From positions 1-36,439 of the forward strand of contig JAVBQG010000059.1 in the NCBI GenBank assembly GCA_031549185.1: DNA of 36,439 nt, read 5' to 3'. A model generated the notes under the pieces. The model made no database searches. It was not told where the DNA came from and saw nothing but the letters and a program-made list of their open reading frames with translations. This DNA is from JAVBQG01 sp031549185. Its GTDB lineage: Bacteria; Synergistota; Synergistia; Synergistales; Synergistaceae. A program made the translations under genes and the position numbers. Below, piece by piece: positions 24,141 through 31,882 of this stretch; the first letter of the stretch is position 1, and every line of letters starts with the position of its first letter.

Positions 24141-24668
24141 ATGCGTGAGCGAGAACATGAAGACTGGCCGGAGCCGAAGCCCCTCTACGCCGTTATTTTC
24201 GGCATATGCGCCCTGTTCTTCTGGGGGTATATCCTGATGGACAAGGATGGGTATCTGGGGATGCTGGACAATTGCAACCTGCTGATTCACGAGGCGGGGC
24301 ACATGGTCTTTCTTCCGTTCGGACAGACGCTCCACTTTCTCGGCGGAACCCTGCTACAGTGCCTCGTCCCCGTCATTTTGATCGTCTATTTCTGGCGAAC
24401 ACGGCAACCCGCGGGCATGTCCTTTTCCGGTCTGTGGCTCGGCGAAAATTTTTTGAACGTCGCACACTACATCGCAGACGCCCGGGATATGGCCCTCCCC
24501 CTCGTGGGCGGTGGCGAGCACGACTGGAATACGCTGCTGGGCGGCACATTCCTCCTGCGGCACTGCCGCGAACTCGGCACGCTCGTGACGCTGACCGGGT
24601 GGGGTATTATGATCGCCTTCGCCGCCTGGTACATCTGGCAAAACGCGGCCGCGGAGACCGGGGATTAG
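24141..24668 (+). CDS. Small HExxH membrane protein, putative zinc metallopeptidase
   Basis: A 175-residue integral membrane protein with about four hydrophobic segments. The sequence LLIHEAGHMVFLPFG contains HEAGH (H50, E51, H54), the zinc-binding motif of M50-like intramembrane proteases, placed at the start of a hydrophobic segment. GGTLLQCLVPV and NVAHYIADARDM may supply the third ligand (for example D113 or D116). It is shorter than classic site-2 proteases and lacks a PDZ domain. The ATG at 24141 follows AAAGGAG; the frame is open upstream but without a ribosome site. It stands next to, and diverges from, the kinase operon; a functional link is possible but unproven. Confidence 0.75.
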   Translation: MREREHEDWPEPKPLYAVIFGICALFFWGYILMDKDGYLGMLDNCNLLIHEAGHMVFLPFGQTLHFLGGTLLQCLVPVILIVYFWRTRQPAGMSFSGLWLGENFLNVAHYIADARDMALPLVGGGEHDWNTLLGGTFLLRHCRELGTLVTLTGWGIMIAFAAWYIWQNAAAETGD

Positions 24669-24685
24669 GAACTTCCGCGGCGTCT

Positions 24686-25072
24686 TCACCACACCACGAA
24701 GCAGAAGGGGTGTCCCGCGGGGTCCAGCATCACCGTCCATCGGTCGTCGTACTGAACCCGGGCCTTCGTCGCCCCGCAGGCGGCGGCGTGCAGGACGGCT
24801 CGCTCCATCTCCTCCGCGCTCGCGACGGCGAAATCCAGGTGCAACATCTGCTGCTGGGCGGGCGGATCCTCCGGCCAAGCGGGCGGAATATAGGCGGGGT
24901 CGGGCTGAAAGCCGAGTTTGATCCCTCCCTGCGGGGACTGGATATCGATCCAACTTTCGTCCTCGTAGGTCTTGTTCCAGCCGAGCATCCTCAGATAGAA
25001 ATCCGCCAGCGCCCTGTGGTCGACGCTGTCGAGAACCACGGTGCCCAGTTCGATGGAAGGCAAGTCGTTCAT
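24686..25072 (-). CDS. VOC-fold (glyoxalase/bleomycin-resistance-like) protein
   Basis: A 128-residue cytosolic protein with the paired beta-alpha-beta-beta-beta modules of the vicinal oxygen chelate superfamily. Features are LDSVDHRALADFYLRMLGW near residues 14-32, WIDIQSPQGGIKLGF, LHLDFAVAS (with His/Asp of the second module) and the closing VMLDPAGHPFCFVVW. These single-domain members include lyases, dioxygenases and binding proteins, so the reaction cannot be told. The ATG at 25072 follows AGAGGAG by about eight bases. It converges on the HExxH gene with 17 bases between them and lies next to an insertion-sequence remnant. Confidence 0.85.
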   Translation of the reverse strand: MNDLPSIELGTVVLDSVDHRALADFYLRMLGWNKTYEDESWIDIQSPQGGIKLGFQPDPAYIPPAWPEDPPAQQQMLHLDFAVASAEEMERAVLHAAACGATKARVQYDDRWTVMLDPAGHPFCFVVW

Positions 25073-25190
25073 GGAATCAACTCCTCTTTCTCGTCTATGA
25101 CAACAATTCGGTTCGTTTCAAGCAAGGATACAGGCCCCTCTGAAAATGCGCAAGGTGACCTCCTCTTCAAAACAGGGCAGACGCACGAAA

Positions 25191-25350
25191 TTATTTCTGA
25201 CACCCGATAAGCCGGAGCAGATATTCATCGTTCCAGCCCGCCCTTTTTCGTCGGACCTTGATGCTGCCCTTAGCCGTTTTGTCCTGCTTGATCAGGTTCA
25301 GCGCGAAATGCCGCATCGTCGACATATTCGCCGCGCTGTTAGAAGAAGCG
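25191..25350 (-). pseudogene. Remnant of an ISAs1-family transposase (C-terminal end)
   Basis: The minus-strand frame ending in TAA at 25191-25193 encodes SSNSAANMSTMRHFALNLIK, then QDKTAKGSIKVRRKRAGWND and EYLLRLIG. This is the conserved C-terminal block of ISAs1-type (DDE) transposases. Upstream the similarity fades within about 20 codons, well short of the several hundred residues of a full transposase, and the frame runs into the end of the response regulator gene. No terminal inverted repeats could be identified. It marks an old insertion and deletion between the poly-glutamate locus and the VOC gene. Bases 25073-25190 hold only the start region of the VOC gene. Confidence 0.8.
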
Positions 25351-25411
25351 ATCGTCAGCAAGCCGGAATCGTAGGCAAAAATTCGGCGGGCGGATGCCTC
25401 GGCGCTCCCCG

Positions 25412-26050
25412 CTACGCTCCGCCCCTCTCTGACACCCCCGTAAAACGATAGGAGCGCGTGGGACGACCAGGCTTTCCGTACTGGGGCACCTCCGACGAGG
25501 CGACGAGGCCGCTCTTCACAAGGTGGTCCAGATAGCGGTGCGCCGTGGTGTACGAGAGCCCGCAGGCCGCGGCGACCTCGTCGATCTCCGCCGCTGAGTT
25601 TTTCCCCTTCAGATAGGAGACGACCTTCTGCAGCTTCTGGGGCGCGATACCCTTCCGCACTTCGCCGCGCACGTCGCGCTCGTACTCGCGCAACCTGCCG
25701 TGCAGGCGTATACGTGAGAGGAAGTCGGCCAAGCGAACCGGTTTGTTGATGAAGTCATCCGCCCCGGCGAGCAACAGCTCCTCGGCCGTCCTCGCGTCCT
25801 GCTCGATCGTCAGGATGAGGACGGGGAGCGCAGGCGCCAGGGCCTTGACCGTGCGCAGCACGTCGAGCCCGTTGCGTCCCGGCATGTGATAGTCGAGCAG
25901 CAACATCTCGACCAGGCCGTCCCGGACCCACCCGAGGCACTCGTCGATGTCCGTCGTGCCGCGAAAGTTCCAGCCCTGGGTCTGTGCCATCGCCTCCAGG
26001 GTATAGAGAATGGATTCGTCGTCGTCCAAAGCGCAAAGATATAGAGACAT
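25412..26050 (-). CDS. Two-component response regulator (receiver plus helix-turn-helix)
   Basis: A 212-residue protein. The receiver domain (1-120) has the acidic pair at D9-D11, the phosphorylated D53 in LLLDYHMPG, T81 and K103 in INKPV. The C-terminal part (about 130-205) has a winged-helix-like DNA-binding region (EIDEVAAACGLSYTTAHRYLDHLVKSGLV), like CitB/DpiA-type regulators. The last eight residues (GVSERGGA) look like read-through into foreign sequence next to the transposase remnant. It starts three bases behind the histidine kinase gene, with GAGGAG inside the kinase's last codons. Partner of that kinase and the last gene of the pgs operon. Confidence 0.9.
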   Translation of the reverse strand: MSLYLCALDDDESILYTLEAMAQTQGWNFRGTTDIDECLGWVRDGLVEMLLLDYHMPGRNGLDVLRTVKALAPALPVLILTIEQDARTAEELLLAGADDFINKPVRLADFLSRIRLHGRLREYERDVRGEVRKGIAPQKLQKVVSYLKGKNSAAEIDEVAAACGLSYTTAHRYLDHLVKSGLVASSEVPQYGKPGRPTRSYRFTGVSERGGA

Positions 26051-26053
26051 GGC

Positions 26054-27421
26054 TTATTCGCGCTCCTCGGGCAGCGGCAGATCGATCGAGACGCACGCTC
26101 CCCCCGAGGGGAGGTTTGCGATCGCCATCGTTCCGCCGTGTTTCTTCACAACCTCCTCGGCAAAGGCGAGGCCGAGCCCCGTAGATCCCCAGCGCGACTG
26201 TCCGGGGGAGACGTCGTGAAACTCCTCCAAGAAACCCGCACCGTTGTCGCACACGGCAATCGAGACGCCGTCCCCGTTCATCGCGGCCGTCAACCTGATC
26301 TCGGGGTCCGCCTGGTCCTTCACGGCGATGTGTGCGTTGTCGAGCAGGTTCACCAGCGCCCGCGAGAAACGGATCAGGTTGACGCTCGCAAACCGCGCGC
26401 CCACCCCCTCCTCCATGTGGATCTCGACCACGTGCCGCCAGGGAAACGCGCTGACCTGGCTCAACACATACTCGAGGAGGCCGGTCACGGACACGCTCTG
26501 CCGGGCGTCCTCCTTGAGCAGCTCCTCGATCATCTGGTTCATGTCCGCGCCCGTCGCGACGATGCGGCGCGCATGGCCCTGAACGGTCCCTTCGGGAAGC
26601 GTCTCGACCATCACGTCCGCGAGACCGAGCATGGTGGTCAGGGGGCGCCGCAGGTCGTGCACGAGCTGCTGGATCTCGAGATATCCACGCGCGCGGACCG
26701 TCTCTTCGCGCAGGGCGGCGATCTGCCGGTCCCGCTCGCGAATCTTGCGGAACTGAATATTGCTGCGGTTGGCGCCGATCAGGAGTGTCGCCGCCGCGAT
26801 GCCGCCGGTGAACGCCGTCGCGAACGCCCCCAGCCCCAGCGCGTCGAGCACGAACCCCCAGTCCTCGATGATCGCCAGCTCCTTGACGGCATGCGAGAGC
26901 TCCCCACCGCCGAAGCCCCAGCGCGTGAGAATCGGCGCGATGTCCAGCCACTGAAACGAGAAGACCAGTAGGGAGAGGACAGAGGAGCGGGCGACCCAGC
27001 CCCTTATCTCGCGCGTCGAAAGGTGCATGATGAGAACGGTGAGGATGCTGAACAGCGCGGGTACACCGAGGTGCAGAGAAAAGACGTCGCGATAGTGGGA
27101 GACCGCGGCGTAGCAGCAGGGGATCGCAACCAGCGGCACGAGCCAGGAGAGCGCCCGGCCGCGCCGCGAGAGGGCGACGCTCTCACCGAGATAAAACCAG
27201 CCGAGGTAGAGCAGGACGGCGCGGAAGGTGTTGAGGATGACGAGACAGACGGCGGAAGCCAGCAGGTAGCGTCCGTCGTCGTCGAGGGCGAAACGCTCCA
27301 GATAGAGGAGCACGGTACGCCCCGGCAGGTGGAGGGAGAGATACCAGCCGCAGAGGCAAAGAACGCCCGCGATTGCGAGAATCGTCATGCGGTTCCAGCG
27401 AAAGCGCCGCTTATTCCCCAT
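26054..27421 (-). CDS. Membrane sensor histidine kinase
   Basis: A 455-residue protein with about six or seven membrane segments in the first 220 residues and no large periplasmic domain. A short coiled coil (225-245) leads to the H box with H255 in LVHDLRRPLTTML; the N box (LVNLLDNAHIAV, N362), G1 box (CDNGAGF, 391-397) and G2 box (GSTGLGLAF, 412-420) are complete. It should autophosphorylate and pass phosphate to the regulator encoded directly after it. The multi-span sensor suggests detection of a membrane or cell-envelope cue. Its start overlaps the pgsW-like gene by 11 bases, tying it to poly-gamma-glutamate synthesis. Confidence 0.92.
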   Translation of the reverse strand: MGNKRRFRWNRMTILAIAGVLCLCGWYLSLHLPGRTVLLYLERFALDDDGRYLLASAVCLVILNTFRAVLLYLGWFYLGESVALSRRGRALSWLVPLVAIPCCYAAVSHYRDVFSLHLGVPALFSILTVLIMHLSTREIRGWVARSSVLSLLVFSFQWLDIAPILTRWGFGGGELSHAVKELAIIEDWGFVLDALGLGAFATAFTGGIAAATLLIGANRSNIQFRKIRERDRQIAALREETVRARGYLEIQQLVHDLRRPLTTMLGLADVMVETLPEGTVQGHARRIVATGADMNQMIEELLKEDARQSVSVTGLLEYVLSQVSAFPWRHVVEIHMEEGVGARFASVNLIRFSRALVNLLDNAHIAVKDQADPEIRLTAAMNGDGVSIAVCDNGAGFLEEFHDVSPGQSRWGSTGLGLAFAEEVVKKHGGTMAIANLPSGGACVSIDLPLPEERE

Positions 27422-28448
27422 CGTCCGCCCACTCCCATCTTCTGTGGAGGATCAAAACGCCCGCGAAGGCGGCCAGCCCGGCCAATGCCGTGAGGGGATG
27501 CAGCTTCACCCGCACCTTGGAGAACGCGCCCGCGTCCCAGGGGATGCCGCTCTCGTGCGCGAGTTTGCGCATCCCCAGCAGATTCAGTACGGGAATATCC
27601 GCGCGCAGGGCCTCCGCGATCACACCGTCGCCCAGCGCGCCCGCGTCCGCCCTGCCCGGCAGCAGAAGACCGTTCGGAATCTCGGCCGCAAGCTCCGAGT
27701 CGCCGAGGTTGGCGTTCGACCCGCCGATGCCGACGAGCAGCTTCGGCTCGAATTTACGCAGCGCGGCCATCTTATAGCGCACCGCGTCCCGCAGGTCGCG
27801 CGGAACCACAAGCGGCGTTCCGCCTCTGGTCGCGAATCCACGAAAAAGCGCCGTCGCCTCGGACGACATGCCGCCGCCTCTCTCGCCGCCGCCGCCGAGC
27901 GTGTAGAAGGCGGGAGCCGTCTTCAAAAAACCTCCCCCCCGCAAGGTCTCGTACATCGCGGGCCAGGGAAATTCGGGGAGGTTCGCGCCCCAGGTCGAGG
28001 CGCCCAGCGAGACGGCAAGCAGGATATCCAGATCGCGGCTCTCGGCGGCGGCCAGCACGGAGAAGAGCAGGCCGGGGAACGAGGCCGACGAGTAGATTGC
28101 GATCCGGTCGCCCGCCTCAAGGCCGAGCTCGTCGAACCAGTCGAGGCACTGCAGCGCCCAGAGCGGGTTGCACGACGTGCGCTTGGCCTCCGGCTCACCG
28201 AGCGTCGTGGTGATCTCGCTCCACTCGATGCCGATGAAGCCGGTCTCCAGCCGGTCCTCGGCCTTCGAAAGAGGGACACCGGCGGCCGTCTGCGCCCGCC
28301 AGAGCGCGCCCTGACCGTCGCGCACGCGCTTCCAGAGACGGTCTTCGCCCCGGCCCGGCACCACGAAACCGCCGCCGAACCAGAGGGCGAGCAGGAAGAG
28401 CGAGAGCAGGACGAGCTTTGTATTGTATGGGATTTTTATTTTTTTCAT
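27411..28448 (-). CDS. pgsW: Poly-gamma-glutamate system protein PgsW
   Basis: A 345-residue protein with an N-terminal membrane anchor (about 11-32) and a C-terminal one (about 322-336, ALAGLAAFAGVLILH). Between them is an exported or cytoplasmic domain with IGIEWSEITTTLG, RIAIYSSASFPGLLFSVLAA, LAVSLGASTWGANLPEFPW and LLVGIGGSNANLGDS. It belongs to the poly-gamma-glutamate system protein family found next to pgsB and pgsC in several anaerobes; its exact role is not known. Its ATG overlaps the TGA of pgsC (ATGA), and its end overlaps the sensor kinase gene. Confidence 0.85.
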   Translation of the reverse strand: MKKIKIPYNTKLVLLSLFLLALWFGGGFVVPGRGEDRLWKRVRDGQGALWRAQTAAGVPLSKAEDRLETGFIGIEWSEITTTLGEPEAKRTSCNPLWALQCLDWFDELGLEAGDRIAIYSSASFPGLLFSVLAAAESRDLDILLAVSLGASTWGANLPEFPWPAMYETLRGGGFLKTAPAFYTLGGGGERGGGMSSEATALFRGFATRGGTPLVVPRDLRDAVRYKMAALRKFEPKLLVGIGGSNANLGDSELAAEIPNGLLLPGRADAGALGDGVIAEALRADIPVLNLLGMRKLAHESGIPWDAGAFSKVRVKLHPLTALAGLAAFAGVLILHRRWEWADDGE

Positions 28449-28891
28449 GCCGAATACCCCGCGGCCAACGTCATGAAGAAAATGATAATGGCGGTGGCGA
28501 TCCCCGCCGACGCGGCGGCGGCGAGGGTCATCAGGACGCCCTGCCGCTCGGCATCCGCCGCGATCAAGCCCGGCGCGATCCAGCCGATCCAGAAGGCATC
28601 GACTCCGATCTGGCCGCGAAAGAGGATGCGAAACGCGATGGCGAGCAACAGCGCCACCCCCACGCGCTCGCGCCCGTAGAGCGAGAAGAATTTCGCGACT
28701 GGCCGCAGGACGACGGCGAAGCCAAGGCCGAGCAGCAGCGCACCGGCGAACGAGAGCGGATCCGTCGCCTGCAGGGCGAGCAGCCCCGGCGAGACGAGCC
28801 CGCCCGTGCTCCAGCCGGTGCGCCGCGTGTAGAAAAGGCCGACCGCGATGCCGACCGCGATCGTGATGCTTACGCGCCCGGTGTAGTCCAT
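28445..28891 (-). CDS. pgsC: Poly-gamma-glutamate synthesis protein PgsC (CapC)
   Basis: A 148-residue integral membrane protein, the usual size for PgsC/CapC (about 149), with four or five hydrophobic segments. Family marks are GLFYTRRTGWSTGGLVSPGLLAL near the N-terminus and FGAL-like LSFAGALLLGLGFAVVLRP. PgsC works with PgsB in the membrane synthase that makes poly-gamma-glutamate from glutamate and ATP. The ATG at 28891 lies inside the last codons of pgsB (22-base overlap), which couples their translation. A longer frame upstream is only the other-frame reading of pgsB. Confidence 0.88.
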   Translation of the reverse strand: MDYTGRVSITIAVGIAVGLFYTRRTGWSTGGLVSPGLLALQATDPLSFAGALLLGLGFAVVLRPVAKFFSLYGRERVGVALLLAIAFRILFRGQIGVDAFWIGWIAPGLIAADAERQGVLMTLAAAASAGIATAIIIFFMTLAAGYSA

Positions 28892-29916
28892 GGAGAGCCG
28901 CTCTTTACACGATCGTCGAGCAGCGCCAGCGGAACTCCCGCGACGTTGCCGCAGCCGAATATTTTTTTGCCGCGCATCCATTCCCGTAGGGACGCGCATT
29001 GCGCGTCCGCTGGTCCCGCAACGGGAACGGCCCGGATCGGCGGACGCGCAATGCGCGTCCCTACGGCGATATTGTCCGTTATCGTCTTTACCTCGCGCCA
29101 GGGGCGGTTCATGAACGGCGCGAAACTCTTCAGGCGCGCGCGGCGGTCGCCGCGGTCGGCGTAGAGCAGGCTCGTCTCCTCCACGCGCCAGCCGAGCGAG
29201 GCGAAGAGCATCTCCGTGCTCTCGGGGTCGTTGGCCGAGAAGGCGGCGGCCAGCAGCGCACCGCTCTCCGGGATTTCGAAGACGCGGAAGTCGGCGATGT
29301 CGGGCGGAAGCTCCTCGACCGCCCGTCGCACGACCTCGCCGGCGAACCCGATGCTCTCCAGCGCCGCCAGCGCCAACACGCGGTTGGAGACGAGAAAACC
29401 GCCCGCTCGCGGCGCGACGGCGAGCGATCCGCTGCGTTTTTTCAGTTTTTCCATCAGCGAGGGGGAGGCGGCGAGCTCCGCGCCGAGCGCGAGGACGCCG
29501 CCGTCTGGGATGCCGCGCAAAAGAGCCGCTTCGGCGCACCCCGAACCTTCGCCCCACTGGTCCTGGTGGTCAGGCCGCGCGTTGGTCCACACGGTAAGCG
29601 TCGGCTCGAGCCATGCAGCCGCCAGGCACTGCAGATCCGGGTTCACCGCCGCGTTCTCCATCACCACCGCGCCGGTGCCCCGCGAAACCTGGCCGAGCCA
29701 CCACCGCATCTCCTCGACGTGCGCCGGCGCGTTACGGACGATGCGCCGCTCGCCGACGCGAGAAAGCTCGCGCGGCAACACGCCCGTGATGCGTCCGCGG
29801 ACGTCGAGGCCCCCAGCGATGAGACCGGCGCATATCATCCGCACGAGACTGCTCTTACCTCGGCTGCCGGTGACCAATATGCGATGTTCGATGAAAGAAA
29901 TTTCAGACTTTTTCAT
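28870..29916 (-). CDS. pgsB: Poly-gamma-glutamate synthase PgsB (CapB), with an in-frame repeat insertion
   Basis: A 348-residue Mur-ligase-like amide ligase. The ATP-binding P-loop TGSRGKSS is at residues 16-23, as expected right at the N-terminus. VVMENAAVNPDLQCLAAAW, TVWTNARPDHQDQWG and the C-terminal IFGCGNVAG also fit PgsB. It would join glutamates through gamma-amide bonds together with PgsC. Residues about 285-311 (VGTRIARPP ... DAQCASLR) are the translation of a palindromic repeat inserted at 28986-29064 without breaking the frame. The start lacks a Shine-Dalgarno sequence; TATACT lies just seven bases before the ATG, so the mRNA may be leaderless. It is shorter than the 390-residue Bacillus enzyme. 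Confidence 0.87.
   Translation of the reverse strand: MKKSEISFIEHRILVTGSRGKSSLVRMICAGLIAGGLDVRGRITGVLPRELSRVGERRIVRNAPAHVEEMRWWLGQVSRGTGAVVMENAAVNPDLQCLAAAWLEPTLTVWTNARPDHQDQWGEGSGCAEAALLRGIPDGGVLALGAELAASPSLMEKLKKRSGSLAVAPRAGGFLVSNRVLALAALESIGFAGEVVRRAVEELPPDIADFRVFEIPESGALLAAAFSANDPESTEMLFASLGWRVEETSLLYADRGDRRARLKSFAPFMNRPWREVKTITDNIAVGTRIARPPIRAVPVAGPADAQCASLREWMRGKKIFGCGNVAGVPLALLDDRVKSGSPWTTPGA
28986..29064. repeat. Palindromic repeat, GTAGGG family, copy 2, inside pgsB
   Basis: GTAGGGACGCGCATTGCGCG at the left end and its complement at the right end pair over about 24 bases; each arm is itself a near-palindrome (GACGCGCATTGCGCGTC). Flanks are CCC and GGC. The unit is 79 bases, and the pgsB reading frame crosses it with no stop, adding about 27 residues. 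Coding-region insertions of this kind are known from Rickettsia palindromic elements, though this is a different family. Confidence 0.85.
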
Positions 29917-29930
29917 GACGACGAGTATAT

Positions 29931-29970
29931 CAAAAAAGGGCGAAGGCCCGAACGGCCCTCGCCCTTTTTC
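29931..29970 (-). terminator. Strong, probably bidirectional terminator
   Basis: AAAAAAGGGCGAAGGCC and GGCCCTCGCCCTTTTT pair around a CGAAC loop; GC-rich stem plus T runs on both strands make it active in either direction. On the minus strand it ends the transcript of the upper gamma-glutamyltransferase unit right before pgsB (start 29916). Confidence 0.9.
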
Positions 29971-29975
29971 GCATC

Positions 29976-31706
29976 TCAGTATCCGACCGGGACGCCGAGA
30001 CGGCGGAAATCGGCCCCGCCGTTCATCACACCTTTGTCCACGTCGAAGAGGATGCCCTGCGCCGTGCCGATGTGCTGGTCGCGCTGGACATCGAAGCCGC
30101 GGAACTCCATCAGCGCGATCAGGCCCGCGTCCATGTGCTTTTCGGCCAGCAGTTTGGCCGCCTTCGAGCCCGCGAGCTGGTTGTGGATGCGCGGCGCCTG
30201 GATGGCCTCGCCCATCGTCATGCCGTAGTCGACCGTGTTCATGATAATCTGCGCGATGGAGGTGAAGATCCTGGTCGCGCCCGCCGCGCCGATGCTCATG
30301 TAGGGCCTTCCCTTCGGGTCGAGCACGATCGTCGGCGACATCGACGAGAGCGGACGCTTGCCGGGCTCCGGCGCATTGACGCTCTTGGGGTCGCTGGAGA
30401 AGTCGTCCATTTCGTCGTTGACGAGGAAGCCGTACTCCGCTACCATCACGCCGCTGCCGCAGAAGAAGTTGATCGTGTTGGTCGAGGCCACGATGTTGCC
30501 CTCGGCGTCGACGGTGCTGAAGCTGGTGGTCGACATCCGCTCCGGGCCGTAGCCACGCACGTCGGCCTTGCGCTTCTCCTTCTGGAAGGCCCAGGGGTCG
30601 CCCGCCTGCACCTCCTGCATGACCTTGTTCGGATCGATCTTCGCCGCGAGCGCCTTGGCGTAGGCCTTGGAGGTCAGCCCTTCCAGCGGCACCTGTACGA
30701 AAGCGGTGTCCGCCATGTAGGCCGCGCGATCGGCGAAGATCAGCTTGTTCGCCTCGGCGAAGACGTGCATCGCCCGCGGCGAGTTATGGCCGTAGGAGGC
30801 CATGGGGAAAAGCTCGAGAATGTTCATCAGCTCGATCAGGTGCGCGCCGCCGCTCGACGACGGAGGCATGGAGTAGATCCTGTAGCCGCGGTAGGTGCCG
30901 GAGACCGGCTTGCGAATCTCCATCTTGTAGTTCTTGAGGTCGGCCGTCGTCATGCTGCCGCCGTTTTTGTTCACCACCCGCACGAGCGCCTCGGCGACGG
31001 GGCCCTCGTAAAAGCCGCGTTCGCCCTTATCCGCCAGCAAGCGGAAGAGCTTGCCGAGGTTCGGCTGCTTCAGCGTCGCGCCTGCCTCCAGCGGAAGCCC
31101 GTCCTTGTTGAAGAAGGGGACCGCTGCCGGGTCGTTGCAGTTCATCAGCCGCTCGTAGTTGTCGGCGATGATGCCGTTCTGCATCGGGTGCAGCTCGAAG
31201 CCCTCCTCGGCGAGGCGGATGGCGGGGGCCGCCACCTCGCCGAAGGACATGGTTCCGTACTTCTCAAGGGCGTAGCACATGCCCTTCACGAAGCCGGGCA
31301 CACCCGCCGCTTTGCCACCGTCGGCGCTCCACTTTTCAGCCTTCGCCTGCTCGGAGGCGAACATCTCCCTGGTCGATGAGGCCGGGGCCATCTCGCGATA
31401 GTCGAGGCAGACGACCTCGCCCGTCTTTGCAAAACGGATCGTCGTGAAGCCGCCGCCGCCGACGCCCGCCGTGTTGAACTCCACCACGTTGAGCGCCAAC
31501 GCCGTGGCGACCGCCGCGTCGATGGCGTTGCCACCCTTCTGCAAAATTTCGACGCCCGCCTTCGAAGCGAGTTCGTGCGCCGAGGAGACCATGCCGTGCG
31601 TGGCGTATACGTCGCGCGCCTCCTGCGCAAACGACGCCCCCGCGAGGAGGATGAGGACGAAAACCGCCAGCGCTGCCCTCATGAAACGATACGCGTGTCT
31701 CTTCAT
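29976..31706 (-). CDS. Gamma-glutamyltransferase (first copy)
   Basis: A 576-residue exported Ntn hydrolase with a signal peptide (1-27, ending ASFA). The family's N-terminal block GGNAIDAAVATALALNVVE (58-76) and GGGGFTTIRF are present. The precursor is cleaved before T393 in MSTTSFSTVDAEGN, the nucleophile equivalent to Thr391 of the E. coli enzyme. MDDFSSDP and RPLSSMSPTI (oxyanion serines S454/S455) follow. The family hydrolyses or transfers gamma-glutamyl groups; members next to pgs genes (CapD) cut or anchor poly-gamma-glutamate. Its gene follows that of a close paralogue and is ended by the terminator before pgsB. AAGGAAGGCAGG lies upstream of the ATG. Confidence 0.94.
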   Translation of the reverse strand: MKRHAYRFMRAALAVFVLILLAGASFAQEARDVYATHGMVSSAHELASKAGVEILQKGGNAIDAAVATALALNVVEFNTAGVGGGGFTTIRFAKTGEVVCLDYREMAPASSTREMFASEQAKAEKWSADGGKAAGVPGFVKGMCYALEKYGTMSFGEVAAPAIRLAEEGFELHPMQNGIIADNYERLMNCNDPAAVPFFNKDGLPLEAGATLKQPNLGKLFRLLADKGERGFYEGPVAEALVRVVNKNGGSMTTADLKNYKMEIRKPVSGTYRGYRIYSMPPSSSGGAHLIELMNILELFPMASYGHNSPRAMHVFAEANKLIFADRAAYMADTAFVQVPLEGLTSKAYAKALAAKIDPNKVMQEVQAGDPWAFQKEKRKADVRGYGPERMSTTSFSTVDAEGNIVASTNTINFFCGSGVMVAEYGFLVNDEMDDFSSDPKSVNAPEPGKRPLSSMSPTIVLDPKGRPYMSIGAAGATRIFTSIAQIIMNTVDYGMTMGEAIQAPRIHNQLAGSKAAKLLAEKHMDAGLIALMEFRGFDVQRDQHIGTAQGILFDVDKGVMNGGADFRRLGVPVGY

Positions 31707-31833
31707 TCCGATCTACCTGCCTTCCTTCCTTCGTTCCGTCATCCCGACACCGCCGGGGCCCTTATACAAACCGGCAAAAGGGCGGGTCCTCCTGAAGCGA
31801 GGAACAGCCCCTGCCGGGTACGCGCTGAAACTG

Positions 31834-31882
31834 CAGGGACGCGCATTGCGCGTCCGCTGATGGCCAATGGCCGCCCTTGCTA
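31834..31882. repeat. Palindromic repeat, GTAGGG family, copy 3 (degenerate)
   Basis: GCAGGGACGCGCATTGCGCGTCCGCTG is almost identical to the arm found in pgsB, and the right end, GCCGCCC-TTGCTAC, reads GTAGCAAGGGCGGCC on the minus strand. That end joins the TAG stop of the gene at 31883, as copy 1 joins the stop at 19102. The rest of the 176-base gap to 31706 shows no clear signal beyond the ribosome site of the downstream gene. Confidence 0.7.

Noticed and set aside
25146..25451. A 101-codon plus-strand frame upstream of the VOC gene
   Set aside because: It is antisense to the ISAs1 transposase remnant, whose conserved block explains the sequence.
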